Below are positions 19,474 to 28,200 of a stretch of 31,194 nt of DNA, in pieces. Each line of letters begins with the position of its first letter. Position 1 is the stretch's first letter. Origin of the DNA: Selaginella moellendorffii (lineage: Eukaryota > Streptophyta > Lycopodiopsida > Selaginellales > Selaginellaceae); NCBI RefSeq assembly GCF_000143415.4, contig NW_003314322.1:9035-40228 (forward strand). Reading direction: 5' to 3'. The notes beneath the pieces are model-generated. The model did no database searches and was not told the DNA's origin. It saw only the letters and a list, made by a program, of their open reading frames with translations. The position numbers and the translations under genes are program-made.

Positions 19474-20040
19474 AGTGCTGGGGGAATCTGAATTGGAAAG
19501 ATGAACAATTTTTGCCGGGCAGAGAGCTTTCCTCTGCTGCTGGGAACGTCGTGCTACTCCAATATTTTCTTCAGCAACAAGAGCTTCAGCGGATTTCTCT
19601 CGAAGGTGAAATCCTCACTCCTGAACATTTCTCGGACATTGTTGCTGGGCAGCCAGAGGAGGAGGCACTGGAGGTGATGCCTACGCTTGGGCAGGCGTTC
19701 TAAACCTCTTGGACAATCAGAAGGGTGTGAGGCGCTGCTAAAGTCCCAGGAATTGCTCAAGGAGCTCTCTTTCATGAACGATGGGATCTCCATTGTGCTG
19801 TATGCGAGATCGTCACCACACCACCGCCAGCTCTCTCAAGCTCTTCCACTTCCACAACAACATGACTGGTGATCAAGGAGTCAGATCTCTCACCAGGCTT
19901 GTCGAGAAGGTTGTCCAGCTCGAGAACTTTCGCTTCTCGTCGACTAGAGTTGGGGTGGCACTGGCTTTGGCCATCGCTGGTGGATCCACCCTCAAAGTTC
20001 TCGACTTGAGAGACAACAGGTCCTGGAGGTGGTGCTGTGC
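19474..20040 (+). pseudogene. RanGAP leucine-rich-repeat fragment (unit 2, longer)
   Basis: It begins with repeat B (HFSDIVAGQPEEEALEVM) and, unlike unit 1, continues: LDNQKGVRRC, a frameshift, EALLKSQELLKELSFMNDGI, another shift, LKLFHFHNNMTGDQGVRSLT, then RLVEKVVQLENFRFSSTRVG and AIAGGSTLKVLDLRDN. ELSFMNDGIS, LENFRFSSTRVG and LKVLDLRDN are characteristic of plant RanGAP1/2, which stimulates GTP hydrolysis by Ran at the nuclear envelope through an LRR crescent. The N-terminal WPP targeting domain and the acidic tail are absent. At least two frameshifts and a stop after RSWRWCCA (20041) mark it as dead. Confidence 0.8.
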
Positions 20041-20099
20041 TTAAATTGAGTGATTTTTTGTTCTCTCCCATGGTCCCGAGTGACAAGGCGCAAGATTTA

Positions 20100-20270
20100 G
20101 AGGCGGCCAAGGCCACAATCTCCATGACACCGCAGCTCCAAGAATGGACATCGTGTACCTGTTGATCTCCGATTCATGCTCTTCATGGCAAGCCACCGTG
20201 TATGAGAGATACATTGGGAATGGGTTCGAGGGCGTGGTTTTCATCCCAGTCTCCAGGAGGAGGATAGCGA
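20100..20270 (+). other. Coding-like scrap between RanGAP and the isocyanide-synthase-like fragment
   Basis: From 20143 an ATG frame reads WQATVYERYIGNGFEGVVFI then PVSRRRIARA before a stop. The composition is protein-like, but no family is recognised; it may be an upstream exon of the following fragment. Confidence 0.3.
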
Positions 20271-20273
20271 GAG

Positions 20274-20906
20274 CATGAGCTATCTGGCCTCTCTGCTGCT
20301 GGACAATGGCGTCATGACCAGAGATTGTCTTTTGGAGTCCTTCACCTCAGACACACCTCAAGAGGTGGACGGCCATCACCTTCCAAGGTTGTGGACACCA
20401 TTGAGAAGAATTACATCCATTTCCAAAGCACGATCAGTGGTTCACCGCATCAGAGGCTTGCGGACAAGGTGAGGTGCCACGTCGCAAGGAATGTTCCACT
20501 CGAGTTTGTCTTGCCGGCATTTCCAGTCGACTCGTGCAATCCCGACAAGACTCTGGGAAAGTGCGCGGACTAGGCCGAGGAGCTGGCCATCCATTCCATG
20601 AAGATTGTTGCGGATCTCATCATGCTCCAGGCATGCACTACAACGTCGCCTCGGATGGCCATGTCTTCTCTGATCTCGTCGGCTCCGATGATGCTGCTGT
20701 GGATTCTTATGGAAAGATGTTTTGGGAGATGGCACACAATTTGTATCTCGGCTTGGTCAGTTTCTTTAGCCTGGACGAGTGTCTGCTGGACAACCACAGT
20801 GAGGACAAAATTGCCAACCTTTTATCCAACACGGCAGTGGAACATCCAGTTGTGAAATTATTTACGTGGAAAATTTCAACCATGTTGAATCTACATACCG
20901 TGCCAT
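20274..20906 (+). pseudogene. Isocyanide synthase-like (PvcA/DIT1 family) gene, broken
   Basis: Reading frames in series give SYLASLLLDNGVMTRDCLLE, then after a shift VDTIEKNYIHF, ADKVRCHVARN and VPLEFVLPAFPVDSCNPDKT, a TAG stop at 20571, AEELAIHSMKIVADLI, a one-base shift near 20618, HHAPGMHYNVASDGHVFSDL, GSDDAAVDSYGKMF and LVSFFSLDECLL. PxEFVLPAFPxxSxNPxKxLG, D-AEELA and PGxxxxxxSDGxVFSDLVG form the core signature of the pyoverdine/dityrosine biosynthesis family (PvcA, IsnA, yeast Dit1), which turns an amino-acid amine into an isonitrile or formyl derivative. Two lesions plus loss of the C-terminal third after about 20905 make it a pseudogene, unless the stop and shift are sequence errors. 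I know the family mainly from bacteria and fungi. Confidence 0.75.
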
Positions 20907-21085
20907 GAAAAAACTTTCCCGGATTTTGTACATAAGTTAAAGAGCGCTCTACATTTCCCTGGCGCTGCTGTTGTTTTCACATATGCAACCAGGAAACGGG
21001 CTGGCAAAGAAAAAGTCTTCGTGCATTGGGACGGGAGCGGGAACTCTTAGCGCTGGACCTGCAGTCCTCACTTCGTGCAGCATTT
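20907..21085. other. Spacer
   Basis: Separates the plus-strand isocyanide-synthase-like remnant from the 3' end of the minus-strand O-fucosyltransferase-like gene. No feature recognised. Confidence 0.3.
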
Positions 21086-21987
21086 TCACTTGAAACGCAA
21101 ATTCATCCCAAGACATATTCCCAGCTCCATAGCTACCGAATAAGCTTTCGCCTGGAGGAGAGTGGAACGAACGTTAGAGAACTGGAGAAAATAAACGTAG
21201 CATGAAGCCATGTGTCCATCATGCGTGAACACGAAGACATCGCTCTCAAGTGCCACTGCGTAATCCACAGCCGAGAGCCTCTTTTGGTACCCGGCGATCG
21301 TTGATAGCTCCTCATAAGTTGCCAACGTTGAATGCGAGTACACGTCTGGAAAGATCTTCTTCAGCGACGCCATGCTGCCATTCCCATAAGTTTCCCTGGT
21401 GACAATGTAGATGGCCGTGGTAAGGGCTTTGAGAAAAAGCCCAGTCTCGTAAGGGGTTAGAGGACAACCACCTTGCCTGCGTTTCTCCTCGCTTTCAATT
21501 TCCTTCTCTTTCCAATGCCCCACGTCGTATCTCATGCGCTTCAGTTCTCGTGCTTCCTCGGTGGGCAAACCGTGTGTACGTCCAGTAAAAGACAGCATAT
21601 TTTTTTCGTATCTGCAACGAGCAATTAGAGAAAGAAACACAACCTCAAGTTTTTCACAACCTGAATGCAGCGCAATGAACGGGCCTATACTTTTCATTCT
21701 CTTGATCAGCGCGTCTGCTACTCTTTGCAAAGGTTCTGTAATCTTGAGTGCATGATAATTTGCACGGCATCTCAGCCTCTGGATCTCATCCGGAAGGCCG
21801 TTGTTGGCAAGCCTCGATTCTGCATGCGTCAGGTGCAAAACCTTGTGCTCTTTGAGCAATACCGTCATGTTGTTTCTATAGTATGATTCCTGGAACTGTA
21901 CAAAGATAAAGCAACCATTTGCATAGACAAAAACTAAAAGCTTACATTGGACCAGGATACAGGAGCCTTGCGGAAAGGAACGACATC
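21086..21987 (-). pseudogene. Plant O-fucosyltransferase family protein, C-terminal half, probably disabled
   Basis: Exon 21987-21946 reads VVPFRKAPVSWSN. Intron 21945-21890 joins it to ESYYRNNMTVLLKEHKVLHL, AESRLANNGLPDEIQRLRCR and PFIALH (to 21661). A 49-base intron (21660-21612, GT..GCAG) precedes RYEKNMLSFTGRTHGLPTEE, HWKEKEIESEEKRRQGGCPL, TPYETGLFLKAL, IYIVTRETYGNGSMASLKKI and YAVALESDVFVFTHDGHMA. These are the conserved blocks of the plant DUF246/GT106-type O-fucosyltransferase family, Golgi type-II enzymes of cell-wall polysaccharides. IALHFRYEKDML should cross the intron. Here one base is missing at the donor side (CATTCAG), so splicing shifts frame while retention keeps it open, inserting 17 residues. 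After GHMA the usual KAVQGHRRF block is replaced. No N-terminal exons were seen. Confidence 0.75.
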
Positions 21988-22204
21988 CTGCAGAGAGGGA
22001 GATAGCGCTTCAATAATAGACACGTCTTTGTCAAAAATAGTTTACGGAAATCGCTGAGAAGAAACAGTAAGTTGAAACGACAAACTTTGATTCTAGAGCT
22101 TCACAAGGAAACAATTCTACGGAGATAATCACCAAGATTTTTACAGTGATCCAGAAGAGTTACAACGATACTTATAGAGAAGAGACTCCCAAGATATATG
22201 ATAC

Positions 22205-22630
22205 ATGGTCTGTGACACCCTGGATTCCCTGGAAGTCAGGTTGCTGTCTGATGATAGCGTGAATCCATTCAAGCTCACCAAGTCTCGGTGCTTGATGTGG
22301 CCAAGAACTGCAAGCTCCATCTCAAACTCGTGTATTTTGAGAGTGGTGATTGTAAAGCCACTTGGTCACTGCTTTCTTGCCGTAATTCAGGCGGGAGCAA
22401 TGATCAACTGCCGAGTTGAGCATCATCTGGTCCTCTAAAGCTTCAACAAGCTGCTTAGAGCTATGGATTACAGTGAAAGAACTTTCTGTGGAGGCTTTTC
22501 CATCGTCCCAAAAATGAAATAGAGAGAAGCCAAGCTCGAGGAAAACCGCACTGGGAAAGAATGATGGATCAAATGCATTCACTCGAGAAACACCACACAC
22601 AAAAGAAGCCTCGAAACTTGATTGCATGCT
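22205..22630 (-). pseudogene. Receptor-like kinase N-lobe fragment
   Basis: Minus strand, about 22340-22215: HEFEMELAVLGHIKHRDLVS then LNGFTLSSDSNL. FExELxxLGxIKHRxLVxLxGxxxSSDSxL is the alpha-C/beta-4/beta-5 region of plant receptor-like kinases (FEI/LRR-RLK style), with the Glu of helix C preserved. Upstream sequence (22627-22345) is open and includes FWDDGKASTESSFTVIHSSK, but I see no glycine loop or VAxK lysine in it. The kinase frame and this upstream frame differ, so at least one shift separates them. No catalytic loop follows. It shares strand with the O-fucosyltransferase-like gene, without evidence that they were one transcript. Confidence 0.6.
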
Positions 22631-22639
22631 TTTCTAGAG

Positions 22640-23400
22640 AAAGCTCTGCCAGGATTCATCATCCATGCTTTTTGTTGTTTTTTTTGAACATACGATTCTC
22701 TTTCTTTGCGGGTTTCTTTGCTGAGTTTTCTGGCTCATAGCCACTTCTCAGACACGGCCACAGTCATCCATTTCCTCCTGTTTGAACATGCATTTTCTGT
22801 GGTTTCCATCCCATTGTTTCCGTGAATGATGTTACTGATGATAATAGTTTCAGAAAAGAACTCTACCAAAGAAAAAAGAACATTTAGAAGAAAAGATATT
22901 CAGAAATTGTACATTCTCCTTTTTGTAACATGCTCCCTTTTCAACTTCATGGACTCCACAGCAAGTTCTTTTTTGTACAAAATAAAGTTCTCATAATCTT
23001 GTGGAAACGATGATGCTCGACTGGGATGTGCGCATGAATTGCTTGCTTTCGGCTTATGTCCAGTATGGGTAATATCATGTACAATGTCTGGGCGAGACCG
23101 CCGTGTCCGAGAACTATGCTCTGGTTACGGTGCAATTAGAAAATGTGTAATCCTGGTGGCCATCACTCCCGGGAAGGTAAACCCATCATGTAACTGTTTT
23201 CAAAGAAACAGATATGTACGGTTTAGTGTTTTTTTATTTTCGAAAAGTGTTTAGGTTAAACTGTATGATTATACGAAAAAAATGTCTGCACGTCATTCCA
23301 ATTCACAAACCTAAGAAAACTAGAACATTCATTGTGGATTTTGCATCAAGAAATGTTCAAGAAGAAACAATTCAAATACAACGAATCTCTATCACCATCA
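22640..23400. other. Unassigned region left of Helitron copy 2
   Basis: Short open frames on both strands (for example 23135-22947 -), with no motif. It ends exactly where the 5' signature of the next element begins. Confidence 0.35.
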
Positions 23401-23620
23401 TCATACTCCCTTATTTAAACGTGCTATTGGCATATGGCATCCGGCGTCTTTTATTCCATTTTTAGAATATTATTTCTGAATATGCTTATAATCTAACGGT
23501 TCAAATTCAAAAACTTCAAATAGATGGTATAGATCAAGTGCCAAAGGGGTGGCAACTCTTCAATTTTTTAATGACGATCCAAATCAAGAGAAAAAATTTA
23601 GGGCGATCGGGCAGATTGTG

Positions 23621-23622
<2 letters not shown>

Positions 23623-23693
<71 letters not shown>

Positions 23694-23700
23694 TGTGTGC
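23623..23700. repeat. (CT)n(GT)n microsatellite, expanded copy
   Basis: About 26 CT units then about 12 GT units, at the same position in the element as the tract at 4222-4262 with about nine CT units. The minus-strand reading Arg-Glu repeats is an artefact of it. Confidence 0.95.
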
Positions 23701-23724
23701 ATCTGTGTGGTGAAATTTTCTATT

Positions 23725-23973
23725 TGCTGCGTTTGATCGGACTGGCTGAGACTGACGAGCCAGCCGTGCAAAAAAAGTGGCCGTGACAAAGATGGTCTTC
23801 CCAATCCTTACGAGCACCAGTCCCAAGTGAGTGTTCTATTCATTGTCGTTTAGAGAAAAAAAAAAAAAAACTTTTTCCTGTTGTTCTTGCTTGTTTGATT
23901 TCTCTGATTAGAGCTCGCAGGTGGATTTGCTGCTGAGCTTTTGCCAGCAACTAAAATTCTCATCGGTCGTGCT
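23725..23973 (+). pseudogene. Alpha/beta-hydrolase exon scrap, extra copy
   Basis: GRDKDGLPNPYEHQSQ followed by the intron and the start of the LLLSFCQQLKFSSV exon, cut at 23973 before the nucleophile elbow. It resembles 4285-4530 more closely than the second hydrolase copy at 24842-25085, so it derives from the copy-1 lineage. Confidence 0.75.
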
Positions 23974-24508
23974 TAGGGCGATCGGGCAAATTCATACAGG
24001 ACAAGCTGCCAGGCAAAGAAAAAATCATTTCCCCAGGGAGATGAAGAATCTGTAAGTTTTCTGTTGATCACATCTTCCTCTTTTTCCAGCTTTTCTCCAA
24101 TTTCTCTTTCTGCATAATCTAAAGTTCTTTCCTTGACCCTGGCAGAATTTCTTTTATAAATATATCGTCAAGCTCAGGTGTGGCAAGTGCTTTCGATCCA
24201 CAGCAATCTTCCTAAGGGTGGCAACGCTTCAATTAATGACGCTCCAAGTCAAGTGAAATTTTTTAGTGCGATCAGGCAAATTCATACAGGACAAGCTGCC
24301 AGGCAAAGAAAAAATCATTTCCCCAGGGAGATGAAGAATCTGTAAGTTTTCTGTTGATCACATCTTCCCCTTTTTCCAGCTTTTCTCCAATTTCTCTTTC
24401 TGCATAATCTAAAGTTCTTTCCTTGATCCTGGCAGAATTTCTTTTATAAATATATCGTCAAGCTCAAGTGCGGCAAGTGCTTTCATCCACAGCGATCTTC
24501 CTCTGGAA
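23974..24508 (+). repeat. Tandem direct duplication, about 240 bp units
   Basis: 23974-24213 and 24268-24508 share GCGATCGGGCA-like starts, CATACAGGACAAGCTGCCAG, CATTTCCCCAGGGAGATGAA and TTATAAATATATCGTCAAGC with few differences. The 54 bp between them resemble the element's 5' region at 23550-23600. Confidence 0.9.
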
Positions 24509-24580
24509 GAGCGACAAGGATGATGAGCAGTTGCCACTGCTTGTTAACAGCAAGTTCATGCTCTGCAAAGGTTGCGAGGG

Positions 24581-25400
24581 ATGGCTGACAGACCAGAGAA
24601 GTTTTGGAACTTGCTGTCGAGGAGTGCAAGCTCACCATTTCCAGGATCAAAGCACTGTTTCTAAGCTCTTCGTTGCGCCTGCCATCCAAAGTTTCTGGAT
24701 GGTGTGATCAAGGAGGAGAAGAACATATTGTGGACATTGATCCAGGATATTCGAGCTCCAAAGGAATAGTTTTGGTGCATGGTTTTGTCTTCTCTTGGAG
24801 GCATGTAATGGCTCCGCTAGCTCAACAAACGGGCCACAGTGTTGCTGCGTTTGATTGGCCTGGCTGGGGACTGACGAGCCGGCCAGGCAACAATGGTGGC
24901 CGTGACAGAGATGGTCTTCCCAATCCTTACAAGCTCCATTCACAAGTGAATGTTCTATTCATCGTCGTCTAGAAAAAAAATGAGTTTTTTCTGTTGTTCT
25001 TGCTTGTTTGATTTCTCTGATTAGAGCTCGCAGGTGGATTTGCTGCTGAGTTTTTGCCAGCAACTAACATTCTCATCGGTCGTGCTCGTTGGTCACGACG
25101 ACGGTGGATTGCTTGCTCTTATGGCAGCTGCCAGAGCTTGAAATCTCTAAGCTCAATGCAGGTAAGCTCCAAGCCACTATAGTCATGGATTTTCATTTCT
25201 GTGATGAAGGTGGTGATCAAAGGTGTGGTTTTGATCGCGGTGAGCTCCTCCAGAGAGGTGATATTGCCATTTGCTCGAGTTTTGCTCCACACTTCTTTGG
25301 GACGCACATACTCCGGCCATTGCTGTGCCTGGAGATGGTGAGTCGCCATGCCTGGCACGATGCTTCCAAGCTCACCTCCAAAGTGATGGAACTTTACAAG
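24581..25400 (+). pseudogene. Alpha/beta-hydrolase fragment, copy 2 (longer)
   Basis: From 24581 MADRPEKFWNLLSRS is followed by a frame shift to GEEHIVDIDPG, KGIVLVHGFVFSWRHVMAPL, AFDWPGWGLTSRP and DGLPNPYKLHSQ (to 24945). Exon 25034-25161 gives VVLVGHDDGGLLALMAAA, then a one-base deletion causes a stop. Exon 25210-25400 gives SSSREVILPFARVLLHTSLG, with one base lost in the GGGACG run. VHGF is the oxyanion-hole motif and GHDDGG the elbow, Asp replacing Ser as I recall for this plant subfamily. Compared with copy 1 this copy keeps the N-terminal catalytic segment but carries two private single-base deletions, whereas copy 1 keeps those exons open. The final His and C-terminal exons are absent in both, and SDR exons follow instead. 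Confidence 0.8.
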
Positions 25401-25495
25401 GTATGAGGAAAAATTCGAACTTGATCAAAAGATTTCCATGATTTTCCGTGTATACATCGATCCAGGTATCTTTTCTATCTTGTTGTGATGTCTAG

Positions 25496-26262
25496 GCCAT
25501 TTTCTTCTCACAAACTTGCTCCTGGACAAAATGAAGGAGACCGCTAAGGAAAGTGTTTGTCAATCTCTCCTCCATCGTGCATATTGCCTCTTACAGCGGT
25601 GGAATCCAATTCTCACACCTTAATGACAAAGCCTGGTACACCAAACAACTCTCTTTTCTCGTGAGCTTACATTATTCCTTTTTTCTTGCAAAAGGTACTC
25701 CAACACTAGAGCATACAGTCAATCCAAGCTCACGAACATCTTCCACGCCAAAGAACTGGCAATGAGATTCAAGGTATTCATCTAATGCTTTGAAATCTCT
25801 CCCACCTTTCTCTTTCGTCAATGCTTTCTCTTTCGCTGATTAGGCCGAAGGAGTTGACAGCACAGCCAACGCTGTTCATCTAGGGTTTATAATGACACCT
25901 TTGATGCGGTACACATTCTACATAATGAGTTTGTCTCTTTGCCTTGTTTGTTTTAGGTTACTTATGGAACTTTGATCTTCATGCAGGGGTTCTCAAGTTC
26001 TTCTCCAGCTTCCTTTGGAAAAAAGTCCCACAGGTAAGAAGAATTCTCCCAATTATCTGGAAGTTTTTTGTGACTAATACGTGATCAGGGTGCTGCTACG
26101 ACGTGCTACGCAACTTTACATCCAAGCCTCAAGGATGTCACTGGGCAATACTTTGTGGATTCCAACAAATCCAACTGTAGCACTTATGGCAGAGATCCCA
26201 AGCTCACTCACAAGCTATGGACCTTCTCCCAGAAGCTTATAGACAAGCATTCTCCGTCCTAA
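25496..26262 (+). pseudogene. Short-chain dehydrogenase (TIC32/WWOX-like) C-terminal half, copy 2
   Basis: Exons 25496-25635 (GHFLLTNLLLDKMKETAKES, NLSSIVHIASYSGGIQFSHL, NDKAW), 25695-25773 (YSNTRAYSQSKLTNIFHAKE, LAMRFK), 25844-25908 (AEGVDSTANAVHLGFIMTPL), 25987-26033 and 26089-26262 (AATTCYATLHPSLKDVTGQY, FVDSNKSNCSTYGRDPKLTH, KLWTFSQKLIDKHSPS, TAA). All introns are GT-AG. YSQSK is the catalytic Tyr/Lys motif. The closest group is the TIC32-like plant SDRs. The first half with the NAD(P) TGxxxGIG motif is missing, and the strand before NLSS is deleted and out of frame in both copies, so the parent was already defective. From NLSS onward this copy reads well and even keeps its natural stop. 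Confidence 0.8.
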
Positions 26263-26269
26263 AGGTAAA

Positions 26270-27029
26270 AGGTTGATTTATATATTAATATGATACCTAA
26301 TTATATAATTTGAACTTTTATATTCTCTGAAATATAAGTATCAACAATGTTATTTTTAGAAAATAACATGAAGAACTATTGAGAGTAAAATGCAATAGTA
26401 ACACTTTACCCACAAATGATAAGCTTAATATGACAAAAAATTTCTCAAAAAAGTATTAGATAATTAAAAATTGATATTATTTTTATATGACTTTAAATAA
26501 TGTATAATATACAAAATTTTATAATATTAATATTTACATAATAATGTGTTAGATCCATGTTTACAATTAAAACATGAATACTTTCATAATCTAGGTTAAT
26601 CTGTAATCATGTTCAGCTTTATATAATTTCTGAATAGTAACTAGTGTTAAATATTTTAATATAAATTTATTTTTAACTTGGAATCCATAGTTTTATCATA
26701 AAGCATTAGTACCTGTTTGCCTTTATGCAAATATTATATCTTTAATATAATAAATAATTTTGGTTGTACCTCTTTTCAAACACCTCTAATGTAGTGTGAA
26801 TATCTAGGTAGATTTACTTATGTATATTTTTAAATGTGAAATCAGATACATAATAGAAATTTTATTATTCTTTAGTAAACTATTAAAGTTAGAGGCATCA
26901 GATAAAAATAGTTTAGCTCAATATGCAATCAAGATTATAATTTTAAAAAAAAAACCTATTGATTTTTAAGTATATATAATTCTTTAGTTTTATGAAAACC
27001 CAATTTCTTTAGTAAAATTAGTAAACTTT
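26270..27029. repeat. AT-rich Helitron filler, partly inverted relative to 7.1 kb
   Basis: Starts directly after the SDR stop. 26800-26955 is the inverted counterpart of 7085-7260. No coding potential. Confidence 0.6.
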
Positions 27030-28200
27030 CACATTATTTTGTTGTACAAAGATTGTATATAGTAGACACAATATGAAATTTACTATAAAGTAAAAAATGA
27101 AATAAAGTTGTGATTATAGAAAATGATATATTTCATAACTTCAAATATAAGAGTTGAATGGCTCCAGCTATTTTATCTTATAAATTATTTTTAGGTTTAT
27201 CAATAATCTTATGATACTTATTACACACTCATCAATGAATCTAATCACATTAAGTTGTTGGATAGCTCAGATATAGTCTAAGATTTATGTAATATCATAA
27301 AATGATAATACTGTTTTTAAGACTAATAATTTATGCATTGATACATGGGAAACATATAAATAAATATAATGACATACAGGTAAAAATATGATTGAGATAA
27401 CATTAGACACAATACAAAAGGCTACAATCTAAAAAAATGTTATTCCAGGGAAAAAATGATTATGCATCATCAATACCCTAATATCAGAGTAAAACCTTAC
27501 CTTTCACTGAAAACTTTCAGCCTCAAAAAAAAATTTTAAATGCCATAAATTTAAATAATAATAAATGAAAGATAAACATAATAATCTTAATTTTTATAAG
27601 CATTATCTCTATATAAAAACATATACAGAAATGATTTTAATTATATTCAAAATACTTCAAATTTTAATTATTACTAAACTCCATAACAATGTTTATAATT
27701 TTTAAATTTATAAGATATATGTAGTTTAAGTAAGTTTTAAATTTTTTTAACATTATTATATTTTAGTGTAACTAAAGTAACACTTTATTAAATAAAAAAT
27801 TTGTACTTTTGAATGAATGATCAAGTGTTGATATTTTTTATCAATTATATAGCTTTCAAATAAAGGAAAAAATTAGTTACCAAAACTCAAACTCTAAATG
27901 ACTCATCTGGCCATGGGATTCCAAAGTTAGCAATTCCATTTATAGAAGATCCTAGACTTCACTCAACAATCAGATTTTTAAATGTGATATAATGTTATTA
28001 ATTATATTTATTATAATCTGATGTCTGTTGGTGATATAGTCAATTGTAGAAGGGTTTTCTAATATAAATATTATATTATGTTTAACTATGTATGTTATCA
28101 TTATGATTATGTTAAAAATTACATTTATGATTACAACTCTTTGAAATTACTAAAACATCAGAAATAAACATGATACTCCCAGTGTAGCTCAGACTTTAGT
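27030..28200 (+). mobile_element. Shortened copy of the AT-rich Helitron, with decayed 3' end
   Basis: Direct homologue of 1890-4010: shared GAGTTGAATGGCTCCAGCTA-like run at 27150 (compare 2050), ATGACTCATCTGGCCATGGG at 27899 (compare 3717), and CATCAGAAATAAACA before the terminal hairpin. It is about 900 bp shorter than the corresponding part of the first copy through internal deletions. The terminus at 28178 reads CCCAGTGTAGCTCAG, the same GTA loop with a broken stem, and TTTAGT where CTAGT is expected. Confidence 0.7.

Larger units (their letters stand above)
23404..26262 (+). mobile_element. Helitron-like element with captured exons (copy 2), 5' part rearranged
   Basis: From ACTCCCTTATTTAAACG at 23404 through about 23973 the sequence follows copy 1 (4010-4535) almost base for base, ending after the CATCGGTCGTGCTT hydrolase codons. 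It then jumps back to an element-start-like motif (AGGGCGATCGGGCA), runs through a doubled unit of about 240 bp (23974-24213 and 24268-24508), and restarts a longer hydrolase/SDR chain. The right end of the element is uncertain: candidate 3' termini downstream are the decayed hairpin at 28178 and the intact one at 30727. Confidence 0.6.

Noticed and set aside
23584-23826. Minus-strand reading frames with a long Arg-Glu repeat
   Set aside because: Translation of the (CT)n(GT)n microsatellite; frames on either side show no motif.
23974-24508. Tandem units as a CRISPR-like or satellite array
   Set aside because: Only two long units in a plant context; better explained as a rearranged transposon 5' region.
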